Below, piece after piece: positions 8,446 through 17,638 of a DNA stretch of 64,000 nt. Position 1 is the first letter of the stretch; every line of letters begins with the position of its first letter. The position numbers and the translations under genes are program-made. This stretch comes from Vibrio orientalis CIP 102891 = ATCC 33934 (lineage in GTDB: Bacteria > Pseudomonadota > Gammaproteobacteria > Enterobacterales > Vibrionaceae): the NCBI RefSeq assembly GCF_000176235.1, contig NZ_ACZV01000005.1:868001-932000 (forward strand). The letters run 5' to 3'. The notes beneath the pieces are model-generated. The model was given only the letters and a program-made list of their open reading frames with translations. It was not told the origin of the DNA and searched no databases.

Positions 8446-10233
8446 TTATTTACGATCTTGGTCAAAATCACCGTGGAAGTGGTCATGATCAGATACGCTG
8501 TCTGCTGCTTTTAGCTTCTCACCAATGCGAAGCTTATCGACTGGCTCTGCATCTGCGCTAAATGAACGTACCAGTGCTGCAGGCTCAGCTTGCTGCTCTG
8601 GGAATATCGGCTGACTAAACGCATAGAAGGTCGTAACGTAAGCAAGCGATTGAGTATTTACAAACAGCGCTTTTTGGCTGATGTTATTTAGGTCATCACA
8701 CGCTTTGTGGTAACACACATCGTACGCAACATCGATCTCTCCACCAAATAGGTCGGCTTCTTGCGCTGATTTAACTTTTTCTGCGCCAGTAAACAAACCA
8801 CCAAACGCGACACCCCAATCAGCAAAACCGGCATAGTCTGAACGTTTTGAAAGGGCTTGAGGTACCGTGCCTTCTTTCTTGTTATCAAAGAAATTATTGA
8901 ACTTAGATTCAATGTGAGAGGTGCCGTACGGAGGAGTAAAGTCACCGGTATAAGCATTATCTGGACTGTCTTTTGTATCAGATAAGTCACCATCCATAAC
9001 ACCGAAGACGTAGTTTGGTGAACCAATCATATCGAAGTTTAGGTAAAGCTTAATTTTGTTTAGCTCGTTGTAGCGTGCTTCAACCATTTCAAGTTGTTCT
9101 GGGGTGAACTGACTTGGATCTTCGAGCTCGAATTGAGCTAAGATCTCTTGTTGAGCCTGATTATACAACGGACCAAAGAGTTCATTTGTATAGTATTCAG
9201 AGCCAACTAGGCCTGCTTCTTCAGCTGCCCACCATGCGAAACGTACTTTGTTTTTCACTGGTGCTTTTAGCTCAGCAAGTGTTACCGCATATTCTAATAG
9301 GCCAGCTGTGCCTGAACCGTTATCGTTGATTCCCGGACCTTCAGGGACGGAGTCTAGGTGAGCACCCAGCATGACGATCTGATTTTCATCCCCCCCTTTG
9401 GTTTCGGCGATGATGTTTTGCGTTACTACCATTTCATCTTGAACGTTGATGTTCAAAACGACATTAACTTCACCGGCTTGGCTGGCATCATACCACTGCT
9501 TACCAAGATCGAAGCGCGCGCCGAAAGCGGGAATTGTCGCTGTACTATCACTGCCCAATGTGCCATTTACGACACTGGTTCGGCCTTCGCTGTTTCCTTG
9601 GTTGAATACGATGACACCTTTTGCGCCAGCATTCTGAGCGTTGACCACTTTTGCATCAAAGCTACAGCCACCACGTTGAATAACAGCAACTTTGCCTTGA
9701 ACGTCTAGACCATCGAAATCTGATGCTTCACAGCCGTCGGTGCTGTCGTAGTCAGCGGCATCAAAGCGGAAATCCGGGGTGATAAAGGCCGCAGTTGCGC
9801 TTATGGAGCCGTTTGAGTTGCCAGAGTATGACATAGCAGCAAAATCTGCTTCTTGGCCTTCTGCCGCAGTTCTAACGCCGACGAGTTCTGAACCCGCGAC
9901 ATTAAGTGACGTTCCAGCCAGTTCTTCCCATGCTCGGAAATCGAACTCTTGAACACTGACGTCGTAATTGTGGTCTTGCATGGTTTCGATGATGTATTCA
10001 AGCGAGTATTTGTAGCCATCGGTTCCTGCTGCACGAGTCGTAGAGTTGCCATCTGAAGTGACTGACGCGCGTCCTTCTAGCTCGGAAAGGTGTTCTACCA
10101 CCGCTTTTCGGTCGATTTTATTACTGACGTGTTTCGCCGCTTTTTCAGGATCATCCCAATAACATCCAGATAGCAGGGTAGTACTGATAACGCTGGCGAG
10201 AATTGTTTTTGTTGTTGTAATGCTTACTTGCAT
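8446..10233 (-). CDS. M28-family zinc aminopeptidase, lipoprotein with PA domain
   Basis: A 595-residue exported enzyme. The signal peptide ends in a lipobox (LLSGC, Cys24), so it is probably lipid-anchored or processed later. A protease-associated (PA) domain spans about residues 145-265 (KVAVIQRGGCSFDAKV is its hallmark). The M28 catalytic domain has the zinc ligands His292 (AHLDS), Asp304 (INDNGSG), Glu338/339 (AAEEAG), Asp401 (NFDMIG) and His509 (CYHKACDD). M28 enzymes remove N-terminal amino acids, often leucine, from extracellular peptides. It has a strong ribosome site (AAGGAG), its own terminator, and stands alone after the T6SS operon. The 221-base upstream gap is AT-rich and shows no clear terminator for the T6SS transcript. 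Confidence 0.9.
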   Translation of the reverse strand: MQVSITTTKTILASVISTTLLSGCYWDDPEKAAKHVSNKIDRKAVVEHLSELEGRASVTSDGNSTTRAAGTDGYKYSLEYIIETMQDHNYDVSVQEFDFRAWEELAGTSLNVAGSELVGVRTAAEGQEADFAAMSYSGNSNGSISATAAFITPDFRFDAADYDSTDGCEASDFDGLDVQGKVAVIQRGGCSFDAKVVNAQNAGAKGVIVFNQGNSEGRTSVVNGTLGSDSTATIPAFGARFDLGKQWYDASQAGEVNVVLNINVQDEMVVTQNIIAETKGGDENQIVMLGAHLDSVPEGPGINDNGSGTAGLLEYAVTLAELKAPVKNKVRFAWWAAEEAGLVGSEYYTNELFGPLYNQAQQEILAQFELEDPSQFTPEQLEMVEARYNELNKIKLYLNFDMIGSPNYVFGVMDGDLSDTKDSPDNAYTGDFTPPYGTSHIESKFNNFFDNKKEGTVPQALSKRSDYAGFADWGVAFGGLFTGAEKVKSAQEADLFGGEIDVAYDVCYHKACDDLNNISQKALFVNTQSLAYVTTFYAFSQPIFPEQQAEPAALVRSFSADAEPVDKLRIGEKLKAADSVSDHDHFHGDFDQDRK

Positions 10234-10454
10234 GTGTGACTCCTTGTTTTAAATAAGCCCCCCATGGTTGCTGAAATACAAGGTTAATAAAATGTTAATT
10301 AGAGTAAAGTTACTAAATTCGGAATCCATATCAATTAACCATAACCTATTAATTTTATGAATTACATCTTGGCTTGGCAGGTAATCACATATTCAACGCA
10401 TCTAGTAACACTCTAATAAATAGGGGAATTATGCAGGAGTATTTACAAAAGTAT

Positions 10455-11210
10455 TTACTGAATGGGCGACTTGGTGAGCAGTTGTTGTGTACGGGTAATG
10501 GACTGCAAGAGTAGCATCTGATATCGACTAGGAAGGGCTCCTATATCAGGAGTTTGTTTTTGTTGGCAGAAAGAGGTGATGCTTTGTAATTGAAATGGGT
10601 GGCGGTCATAGAGACTTTGCACGGAAACGGCTATCGAGAAAAAGTCATCTTTCGGATGAGTATGCCCCAGGCGAAAGTGAGGGTTGGGTGCGCTGAATCT
10701 TGGTGAAATCGAGCTATAAGTTAGCGAGGGATAACATATTCCAATCGGTAGAACACTGCCGAAATCGATCAGTTTAACTGTGTCATCACTAGTAATAAGA
10801 ATATTGGCAGGCTTAATATCCCCATGGATGAAATTTAGGGAGTGTAAATGGCGAAGAGCATTTTGCAGTGATTCGATCAGTGAGTTTAATCTAGGTAGTT
10901 TAAGGCGCGATGAACTCAGTACCACACCGTCTTCAAAAGACAGCAATAACCATTCAAAATCAGCGACGCTTCCAGACGATAGGTATCTAGGCCAATAGCG
11001 GCTTTGATGCGTACTGAGGAATCGCACTTCATTAGTAAGCTGCGCTTTTGCTAGGGCGGTTTCTGCGACCTTAAGGCTTACCCAGCCGTGAGTTTGGCTA
11101 TAGGCTTTGTATACTGAGCGACTGAGGCTAGAGCATTGAGATAACCTCAATGCTCTAAATAATGGCTTGTAACGCTCTAGCGGCTCTATTTCTTCAGCGA
11201 CACGCGCCAT
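10455..11210 (-). CDS. Minimal Ser/Thr protein kinase of the T6SS operon (PpkA-like)
   Basis: A 251-residue protein that is nearly all kinase domain. Visible motifs: VSLKVAE with the ATP-binding Lys47, Glu61 of helix C (NEVRF), catalytic loop HGDIKPAN (129-136, Asp131) and DFG (149-151). The N-terminal glycine-rich loop is not recognisable. Classical PpkA proteins carry a membrane segment and periplasmic domain; this one has neither. In T6SS clusters such kinases phosphorylate the FHA protein to trigger assembly. It is the last gene of the T6SS operon, 3 bases after tssM. No PppA phosphatase gene is present in the cluster. Confidence 0.8.
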   Translation of the reverse strand: MARVAEEIEPLERYKPLFRALRLSQCSSLSRSVYKAYSQTHGWVSLKVAETALAKAQLTNEVRFLSTHQSRYWPRYLSSGSVADFEWLLLSFEDGVVLSSSRLKLPRLNSLIESLQNALRHLHSLNFIHGDIKPANILITSDDTVKLIDFGSVLPIGICYPSLTYSSISPRFSAPNPHFRLGHTHPKDDFFSIAVSVQSLYDRHPFQLQSITSFCQQKQTPDIGALPSRYQMLLLQSITRTQQLLTKSPIQ

Positions 11211-11213
11211 GGA

Positions 11214-14200
11214 TTAAATACTCGGTGGAAGCGAAAATGCAGAGAAGAAATTAGGCACAAATGGGTTGTTTTGCCCTTGCGTCTTAATGTTCAACTCAAC
11301 TTCGCTGTCGCTAGATGAGAATTTAACTTGAGTGGTTTGCGACGTTGTGGAGACGACTCTCGGTGTAATCAACCTAAACCAAGCCCAGCTACCATTGAAA
11401 GTTTCGTTAGCGACTTGGTTTCCTTGAGAAAGCAACCTAAAGCTAATGGTGTCCTTATCTAAGTCAGTGGCTGACCATGATTGTTTACTCCAAAGACGAG
11501 GACCATGGCGATAAGTAAACAACGACTTTTCAGCATTGATGGAGAACTGAGTCAGATTGGCACTCATCTCTTGAGCTTTGAGCTGAAACTGCAGTGATAG
11601 GTTCTGCGGATCGTTTAAGAAAAGCGCGTTACGAATATCATCTGCTTTGTTGATCATTTGCCAAACATTCGGGTCCAAGGCTAAACCACTATTTGGCAGT
11701 AGGCCTGGTAAGAATGGTGAACGTTCGTCAGTAATGAAGCCTTTTAACTTAGTTTGGTAGAAGGCATCTAAAACCCCGTTGTTTTGGAAAAACGTCTTCA
11801 CATCGCTCGTCGACGCGTCGACAGAAGAAGTTCGGTTAAACGGGTAGTACGCTGCGATTGTGCTTTGGTAGGTTTGGAATACCTCTGACTGCCACGCATT
11901 GTTTAAGTAGCCATGAGCAAGCTGCATGACCATTTCGTTGGTTTGGTTTGCCACGCCTTTTATGATCTCAGACGATATTGCTGGTTGACTCGATTCCATA
12001 CCGGCGACAGTAGAAACTGGATTACTGACTTTTAGCTCAGCCGTTAGGGTATTGAAGGCCACTTGCTGAGGGTTATCAGCGGTGAAGAACTTCTCTAACC
12101 AAGTTTCAAGCGCAGTAAACTGACTCAATAATTGATCAATCGGTTTTATATCTTGATTCGAGGCGGTGACTTGATTGTGGTACGGCGTAAACGCAATGTA
12201 TATCTGGCGAGCCGTTTCTTTCTTCTCAACATCCTGTTGCGGAGGTTGCTCACCTTCTTTTGTTGCTTTCGGCACTTCGATTTCAACTGAAGTGTATTTA
12301 TTAATCGTGCTGTATAGCTGTGCTAGCGGGTTGCTCGATGCGGTGGTTAGCACTGACAGGGTAGACTTTAACGTATCAGGGCTATTGATTTCTTTTACCT
12401 GAACATTATTGACGAAATCGCGCCAGTAATTGATGTAGTCGGTTTGATACATCTGTTTTAAATCACGACTCACACGATACATTTCTAATGCACTTGGCGA
12501 GCTTCCTGCTACACCTTCATAGGCTTGTAGCGCGTCACGCAGAATTAGTGAGTCAACGGAGAGATCGAGCTCATTAAACCCTGACGGAGTATATAGGTAA
12601 GGAACTAAGTAACCTACATAGTTAGGAGAGAAGTTCAATAACTGAGAAAAGTTCTCGCCAAGCTCTTGTCTAACATCAACGCGTTTAGAGTAGGTCGCTG
12701 AATTGAGAATATGCTCATAGAGAAGCGTTTCGATGCCTGTTTGATTGATGACTTTTTTCGCTAGGCTTTCTAAATCAAAGTTTGGTTTTACTGGGACGAG
12801 GTCCTGTGCAAACACATCATCCAGTAGCACTTTTAGTTGTGCCAGGTTGACACTGTCAGCTTCACCTTGATCGCTTAGAGATGACATAAAGTAAAGCTTG
12901 AGCTCTTCAATATTGGTTCTGTTCGGATCAAACAGCAGGCGATAGTTATTAAGGAGTGATAGCGTCTTAGCTTGGTCTTCAAGGTTTACGTAGACAAACA
13001 GATCTTTTTCTAGCGTATTTTCCATCGAAGGAATAAGCACTTTAGCAAGCTCAGTAAAGTAGGCATCTTCTACCTCTTGCTTAATCGTCGAGCTTGGCAT
13101 AAACGGCAAGGTATACCACGGGTCTGGGCGCAGGTAGAGTGCATAGATGCGATTTAGCGAATATAAGTTCGGAATGTTATCCGCCATATTTTCTATATCG
13201 TACGGTGACGCGGCGATCGCTTCTTTGTAATGTTCAAGCATATTGTCAGCGCGGGTTTCACGAGCATTCTGGTAGTCAAAATCAAACTTTAGAACAGCGA
13301 GAATTGCGACTAGCGTCAGCGCGCAAAAGACAGTGTAAGCGCCTTGCCAAATCAGTAATAAGTTCTCTTTTCGACGGTTTACCCCCACCAGTTCATGCTC
13401 ATTTAGTATCACGTGACTCATGATATGTTGAGCAAATAGGGATTGGTTTACTGGCGTTTGTTGCTGTTGTTGGAACTTCTCATTCCCCAGAGAGTCATTG
13501 ACAACGTTTGCTAATAGGTCGTATTGCTTTTCACTAGAGCCGCTATGAGTAAAGTAGAAGCCCCTAAAATTAAGGCCGTTATTGAGTTGATCACCGCGAT
13601 AGAGGCGCTGTAAAAAATGCCATAACGTCTGTTTTAACAAGCCAAACTGATAAGGCGCAGCACAGATAGAGTTGCGATACTCTTGATTCAATTGAGAAGC
13701 TAGAGCCGCGCTAGTACTTGCGATAAGTTGGCCGATTAAATGATCGTACTCCTCGTTAAACCAATCGGCGTCGACGCCACCGTTTTTCAGGACAGGGGAA
13801 GTCGCTCCGAACACTTCGTTGCGTTTTGATTCGTCAAAGGCTGAGAAAAACTGACAGAAGTCGTTAATTTGCCCCATGTTGGTGATTAAGTTATAGATAG
13901 GTAAGTTGAGACCTAAGGCGTCATTGAATGTCTTAATGGTCGACTTCACTTGATCCGCCTTTTGGCTAAGTAACTCTCTATTTTCCAGCAACATGGAGAC
14001 TTCGGTCGTCAGCAAAATGCCGTTCGCGGCTTGACGAGGACGCCACTTGTTCAAACAACGACAGAGCGTCTTAAGATATTCGGGTTGTTGATCCTCACCC
14101 ATACTCAATGAGATTAAAATCGAGTGTTCGCTTAACCAAAATAGAATTGGAAATTCAATATCATTACCAAAGTCATCGAGTTTATATGCCTCATAACCCA

Positions 14201-14594
14201 TTTGGGTGATGATGCTTTTGTCTTTACTTGGTTCGTCACTCAGCAATAGATAAATCGGTTGATCATATCGACTGTTCAAACGCTTTTTACGTTTTTGTAC
14301 GTTCAGCATGCGCTTAAAGTGCTGGGCTAGCAGTTTACTGCGCTTTTGAATTAATAAAGTTTCTTGGCTTGATTTTGCTTTCTGCTTACCTTTGCGTTGC
14401 ATGAGCCAATAGCAAAGTAGCGCAAAAATAATGCTGCTAAGCAGAGTTATAGCGCCGCCGCTCATAAGGTGTTCTGGGTAACCAAGCCACCAAGTTAACC
14501 CGCCGCCAATCATTAGAGTAAGCAGGGCGATGATCAATGACCAAACAACGCTTCGTTTATTACTCTTATTAGGTGATGGTGCTGTGTCGCTCAT
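11214..14594 (-). CDS. tssM: T6SS membrane complex subunit TssM (IcmF/VasK)
   Basis: A 1126-residue inner-membrane protein with two N-terminal membrane helices (about residues 16-37 and 47-65), a cytoplasmic domain, a third helix (about 412-434) and a large periplasmic part ending in a beta-rich domain. The RGFYFTHSGS motif before the third helix is typical of TssM. It forms with TssJ and TssL the trans-envelope channel on which the baseplate docks. Where many homologues carry a Walker A box (after the cytoplasmic strand at about 114-118), the sequence is LLSDEPSKDKS, which lacks the GxxxxGK[ST] pattern, so ATP binding there is doubtful. It lies 2 bases after tssL. Confidence 0.92.
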   Translation of the reverse strand: MSDTAPSPNKSNKRSVVWSLIIALLTLMIGGGLTWWLGYPEHLMSGGAITLLSSIIFALLCYWLMQRKGKQKAKSSQETLLIQKRSKLLAQHFKRMLNVQKRKKRLNSRYDQPIYLLLSDEPSKDKSIITQMGYEAYKLDDFGNDIEFPILFWLSEHSILISLSMGEDQQPEYLKTLCRCLNKWRPRQAANGILLTTEVSMLLENRELLSQKADQVKSTIKTFNDALGLNLPIYNLITNMGQINDFCQFFSAFDESKRNEVFGATSPVLKNGGVDADWFNEEYDHLIGQLIASTSAALASQLNQEYRNSICAAPYQFGLLKQTLWHFLQRLYRGDQLNNGLNFRGFYFTHSGSSEKQYDLLANVVNDSLGNEKFQQQQQTPVNQSLFAQHIMSHVILNEHELVGVNRRKENLLLIWQGAYTVFCALTLVAILAVLKFDFDYQNARETRADNMLEHYKEAIAASPYDIENMADNIPNLYSLNRIYALYLRPDPWYTLPFMPSSTIKQEVEDAYFTELAKVLIPSMENTLEKDLFVYVNLEDQAKTLSLLNNYRLLFDPNRTNIEELKLYFMSSLSDQGEADSVNLAQLKVLLDDVFAQDLVPVKPNFDLESLAKKVINQTGIETLLYEHILNSATYSKRVDVRQELGENFSQLLNFSPNYVGYLVPYLYTPSGFNELDLSVDSLILRDALQAYEGVAGSSPSALEMYRVSRDLKQMYQTDYINYWRDFVNNVQVKEINSPDTLKSTLSVLTTASSNPLAQLYSTINKYTSVEIEVPKATKEGEQPPQQDVEKKETARQIYIAFTPYHNQVTASNQDIKPIDQLLSQFTALETWLEKFFTADNPQQVAFNTLTAELKVSNPVSTVAGMESSQPAISSEIIKGVANQTNEMVMQLAHGYLNNAWQSEVFQTYQSTIAAYYPFNRTSSVDASTSDVKTFFQNNGVLDAFYQTKLKGFITDERSPFLPGLLPNSGLALDPNVWQMINKADDIRNALFLNDPQNLSLQFQLKAQEMSANLTQFSINAEKSLFTYRHGPRLWSKQSWSATDLDKDTISFRLLSQGNQVANETFNGSWAWFRLITPRVVSTTSQTTQVKFSSSDSEVELNIKTQGQNNPFVPNFFSAFSLPPSI

Positions 14595-14596
14595 CG

Positions 14597-15796
14597 TTAT
14601 TCTGCCTCTTTATTATTTTTGTTATCAGAATGGGTGTTTCTGACGATGATCGGTGTAAGTTGATCGTGCTCCGTGTACCACTTTTTAATTTCGATAGCTT
14701 GAGTTGAGGATTCACTACGCACTATGACGCGGTAATAAGACTCAAATTCATCAATCACAGGTTCGTATTTCGAAGGGGAGAGATTTGCCACGAATTTGGT
14801 CGCATTGTTACCTTGCTTAAAGGTCGCTAATTGAACCAGCCACGATGAATAACTGGTTGCTAGATTACTAGGTGGCGTTGCCTGGACCATTTCTACTTTA
14901 CTGGCTTTTTTCGGTGGAGTGTCGAGATCGGAATCTTCGCTAACAAACACGATATCATTTACTTCACCAGACAGTACGTAACGAGCGCTAAAGTCAGGTA
15001 GGTTATAGAAGTCTCTCGCTCGTTGAGAATGGGTTTTGTCGTACCAAAAATACGTTAACGTCACACTCGTTGCGATAAGACAGGCAAAGAACACGGTTGT
15101 AATGAAATAGCGTTTTCTTCGAGTCGGTTTACGGGCTTTTGGCAGCTTGGTACGGCTATGGCAATGAATATTACCAGGCTGTCGATAACGGCTGAGTACT
15201 TGCTCAAGCTGGTGGATAAAAGCTTTTAATTGTTCGCTACCTGTTTCTCGGTACTGCCCTTTAAAGCCAATGTTGAGAAAGATATGAATGATCTCAAGAA
15301 GATCGATCAACTTGTGAGGCTGACGAAGGGCTTTCTCTGCAACGGTGAAAAACAGTTCGCCACCATTACGCATACCAAACAGTTCGCTGAGTAAGGTTTT
15401 ATTTTCCCACCCTCGCGACTCGCCCCATTCACTATAGATAATCAACTCATCCAATACGACGGCGTATAGAAAACAGAGTTTATCAATAACGGCAACAGGG
15501 TAGGTAAGTTCAGCTCCTTTTGTCTTTATTGCGTTAATGTTATCGATAAGCTGTTGGCGTAGGCTTGCAACATCATCTGGCTCTGGAAGCGTAGATATTT
15601 TCAACGTGATGGCAAGAAGCTCACTGCTGATATTAAACAGTTGATTCTCTGCTTTATCGAAGTAATGCAAAAATTCGCCACGTCCACGGCTAGAGTCGAC
15701 AGGGGACCAAGAGTCACCTGTCGTTTCATCGTTTTTACTCACAAAGTCAGCTTGTTTAGCATCCCATACGAGCGTTTCTTCATCCAAGTAATCCAT
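14597..15796 (-). CDS. tssL: T6SS membrane complex subunit TssL (DotU) with C-terminal SPOR domain
   Basis: A 399-residue protein. The DotU cytoplasmic domain covers about residues 45-205 (FFTVAEKAL and FKGQYRETGSEQL are characteristic), followed by a basic stretch and one membrane helix (230-252), as in the C-tail anchored TssL proteins. Unlike short TssL proteins, it continues into the periplasm with a linker and a SPOR-like domain (about 318-386, WLVQLATFKQGNNA start, YYRVIV strand). SPOR domains bind denuded peptidoglycan, so this subunit may anchor the apparatus to the cell wall itself. It lies between tssK (4 bases) and tssM (2 bases). Confidence 0.9.
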   Translation of the reverse strand: MDYLDEETLVWDAKQADFVSKNDETTGDSWSPVDSSRGRGEFLHYFDKAENQLFNISSELLAITLKISTLPEPDDVASLRQQLIDNINAIKTKGAELTYPVAVIDKLCFLYAVVLDELIIYSEWGESRGWENKTLLSELFGMRNGGELFFTVAEKALRQPHKLIDLLEIIHIFLNIGFKGQYRETGSEQLKAFIHQLEQVLSRYRQPGNIHCHSRTKLPKARKPTRRKRYFITTVFFACLIATSVTLTYFWYDKTHSQRARDFYNLPDFSARYVLSGEVNDIVFVSEDSDLDTPPKKASKVEMVQATPPSNLATSYSSWLVQLATFKQGNNATKFVANLSPSKYEPVIDEFESYYRVIVRSESSTQAIEIKKWYTEHDQLTPIIVRNTHSDNKNNKEAE

Positions 15797-15800
15797 GGCG

Positions 15801-17132
15801 TTATCTCAATGCATAGAGCATCACGTCAAGATCCGCTATTCGTGTGTCTACATGAAGTGCGATGGCATCTCGATTTTCCAACATTTCCATCCACATCCGG
15901 TCAGAGGTGTCTACCTCGAAGTAAGCCGTGCCTTGAGTTGGTTTTAACTCACTAGGAGTCACAGGTAGTGGCGTCAGTGATATACCTGATAGTCCGTTAC
16001 GAACAATTTCTACAATACGTGAGTTATTACTTAGCTTAGCTGCGATAGGGAACAGCTCATTAAGTTCTGCGCTACTGATCGTCGACTTAACCGAGAGTAC
16101 AACTCTGCGGTTAGCAATACTTGCAGTATCTTTGATTAGACTGCGTAGTAAGCGACGTTTTTCAAACAAGGTTGTGTCCCAAGGAAACTCAAGCACAGAG
16201 TCTTGCTGGACGAGAGTCAGCATATTTCGCAACGACGAAAACAGCGGGTTAAAGCTTTCATACAGTTTATGGTACTGGAGTGGTCGACAAGCCTCTGGGA
16301 TCGCTGGCGTCAGGGCCATGACTTGCGCTTCAAATTTACGCAGCTCACCATACACTTCATGAGTCTGAAGTTTTGTATTCGCAATGGTTAAATCGAACCA
16401 CGGAAGCCACGTATTGAGCGTTTGCAGCCACAAGTAATCATGCATCATCGACTGCGGGCTTTTTTGCCCTTCACCTGCTTGAATTCGTTGTAGCAGTGTC
16501 GTCGCGCGATTGGATGTAAGCGCGTGAATTTCTTTAATTCGCTCAAGCAGTAATTGAGATGCGCCAAAGTGTAGACACGCAGGAATAAAGGCGCGATCAA
16601 GAATAATTTCGCCAGATTCGGTGCATTCCAAAATCTTAGCGACCGGAATTAACGTAAACCCTGAGGTGTCCTCTCCCTGTAGCTTTAAAGAAATATTGAG
16701 GTGCGCTATGTCAATCTCTACGCTGGCATTTTCTGATGTGGATGTATCGAATACATTAACAGTACGAGTTAAGTAGCGGCCTTGATCTGACTGCTCTTGT
16801 CCGTAGTCGTTGTTTCCTTGCAGGGAGATAGGCAGCGCAAGGTAGACGACAGTTTCAATACTGTTGTCGGGTACATCGCGAGCGACTTCATGGCTGACCT
16901 CAAAGTGGGTGCCATCTGGAAATACGCCAGCGCTGGTTGTTATTGAGAGTTTGCCAATCTTAAGCAACTCATGATTAATTGTAAGTTCAGTTACACCATA
17001 AAAGGGAGCAAAGCCAGCAAGCGTTTCTACGTTTTGTCTAACGTAATTCTGCACGTAACGATCTTGCTGCTGAAAATGTTGTGGGGCAATGAACATGCCT
17101 TCTTGCCATACTACTTTTTTGAACGCGTCCAC
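15801..17132 (-). CDS. tssK: T6SS baseplate protein TssK (VasE/ImpJ)
   Basis: A 443-residue cytoplasmic protein beginning with the hallmark VVWQEGMFIAPQHFQQQDRY. TssK trimers connect the TssEFG baseplate wedge to the TssL/TssM cytoplasmic domains. The length fits the family. The gene follows tssJ by 20 bases in the same operon. Confidence 0.93.
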   Translation of the reverse strand: MDAFKKVVWQEGMFIAPQHFQQQDRYVQNYVRQNVETLAGFAPFYGVTELTINHELLKIGKLSITTSAGVFPDGTHFEVSHEVARDVPDNSIETVVYLALPISLQGNNDYGQEQSDQGRYLTRTVNVFDTSTSENASVEIDIAHLNISLKLQGEDTSGFTLIPVAKILECTESGEIILDRAFIPACLHFGASQLLLERIKEIHALTSNRATTLLQRIQAGEGQKSPQSMMHDYLWLQTLNTWLPWFDLTIANTKLQTHEVYGELRKFEAQVMALTPAIPEACRPLQYHKLYESFNPLFSSLRNMLTLVQQDSVLEFPWDTTLFEKRRLLRSLIKDTASIANRRVVLSVKSTISSAELNELFPIAAKLSNNSRIVEIVRNGLSGISLTPLPVTPSELKPTQGTAYFEVDTSDRMWMEMLENRDAIALHVDTRIADLDVMLYALR

Positions 17133-17152
17133 GTAATTTCCCTATCTACTGA

Positions 17153-17638
17153 CTAAAATATCTGCCACCAGCTCGAGTCTGGTGTGACAATGTTTAATGA
17201 GGCTTTAGCCCCTTCGATTGTGAGCTGTAAGAATTGCTCATCTTCAAGAGGCAAAGTGGAGAATGCCTTTGCCTCACTATTTTGGTAATCAACAAACTCC
17301 ACCAAGACGGCGACATATTGTGTCGTGGAATTGATGTCCAAAGTTTGGGTTAAGTTACTGCTTGGTAATACGACGGGTAGAATCTGCTTTGATATCAAAT
17401 TGGCACTTAGCAAGGTTACATCGTCGTTGTACAAATCAATAAAGGGTAGCTGATTGAACATTTGAGCATCTGTCAGTTGATACAGACGCACGACAGCTGG
17501 GTTCGCTTGATTTGATTCTGACGGATTCATCGTATCGTCAGAAGAGATTGCCAACTTATATTGCGACACAACAGGTACTGGGTCAGATGAACACCCAACC
17601 AAGAGTGAGACTGCCAGTGCCCAAAACCACTTTGCCAT
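17153..17638 (-). CDS. tssJ: T6SS outer-membrane lipoprotein TssJ (VasD)
   Basis: A 161-residue lipoprotein with signal peptide and lipobox (LLVGC, Cys16), followed by a small beta-sandwich with the family motif VVRLYQLTDAQMFNQLPFIDLY. TssJ sits at the outer membrane and holds the periplasmic C-terminus of TssM. Its ATG shares one base with the stop codon of the FHA gene (TAATG), indicating translational coupling. Confidence 0.9.
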   Translation of the reverse strand: MAKWFWALAVSLLVGCSSDPVPVVSQYKLAISSDDTMNPSESNQANPAVVRLYQLTDAQMFNQLPFIDLYNDDVTLLSANLISKQILPVVLPSSNLTQTLDINSTTQYVAVLVEFVDYQNSEAKAFSTLPLEDEQFLQLTIEGAKASLNIVTPDSSWWQIF

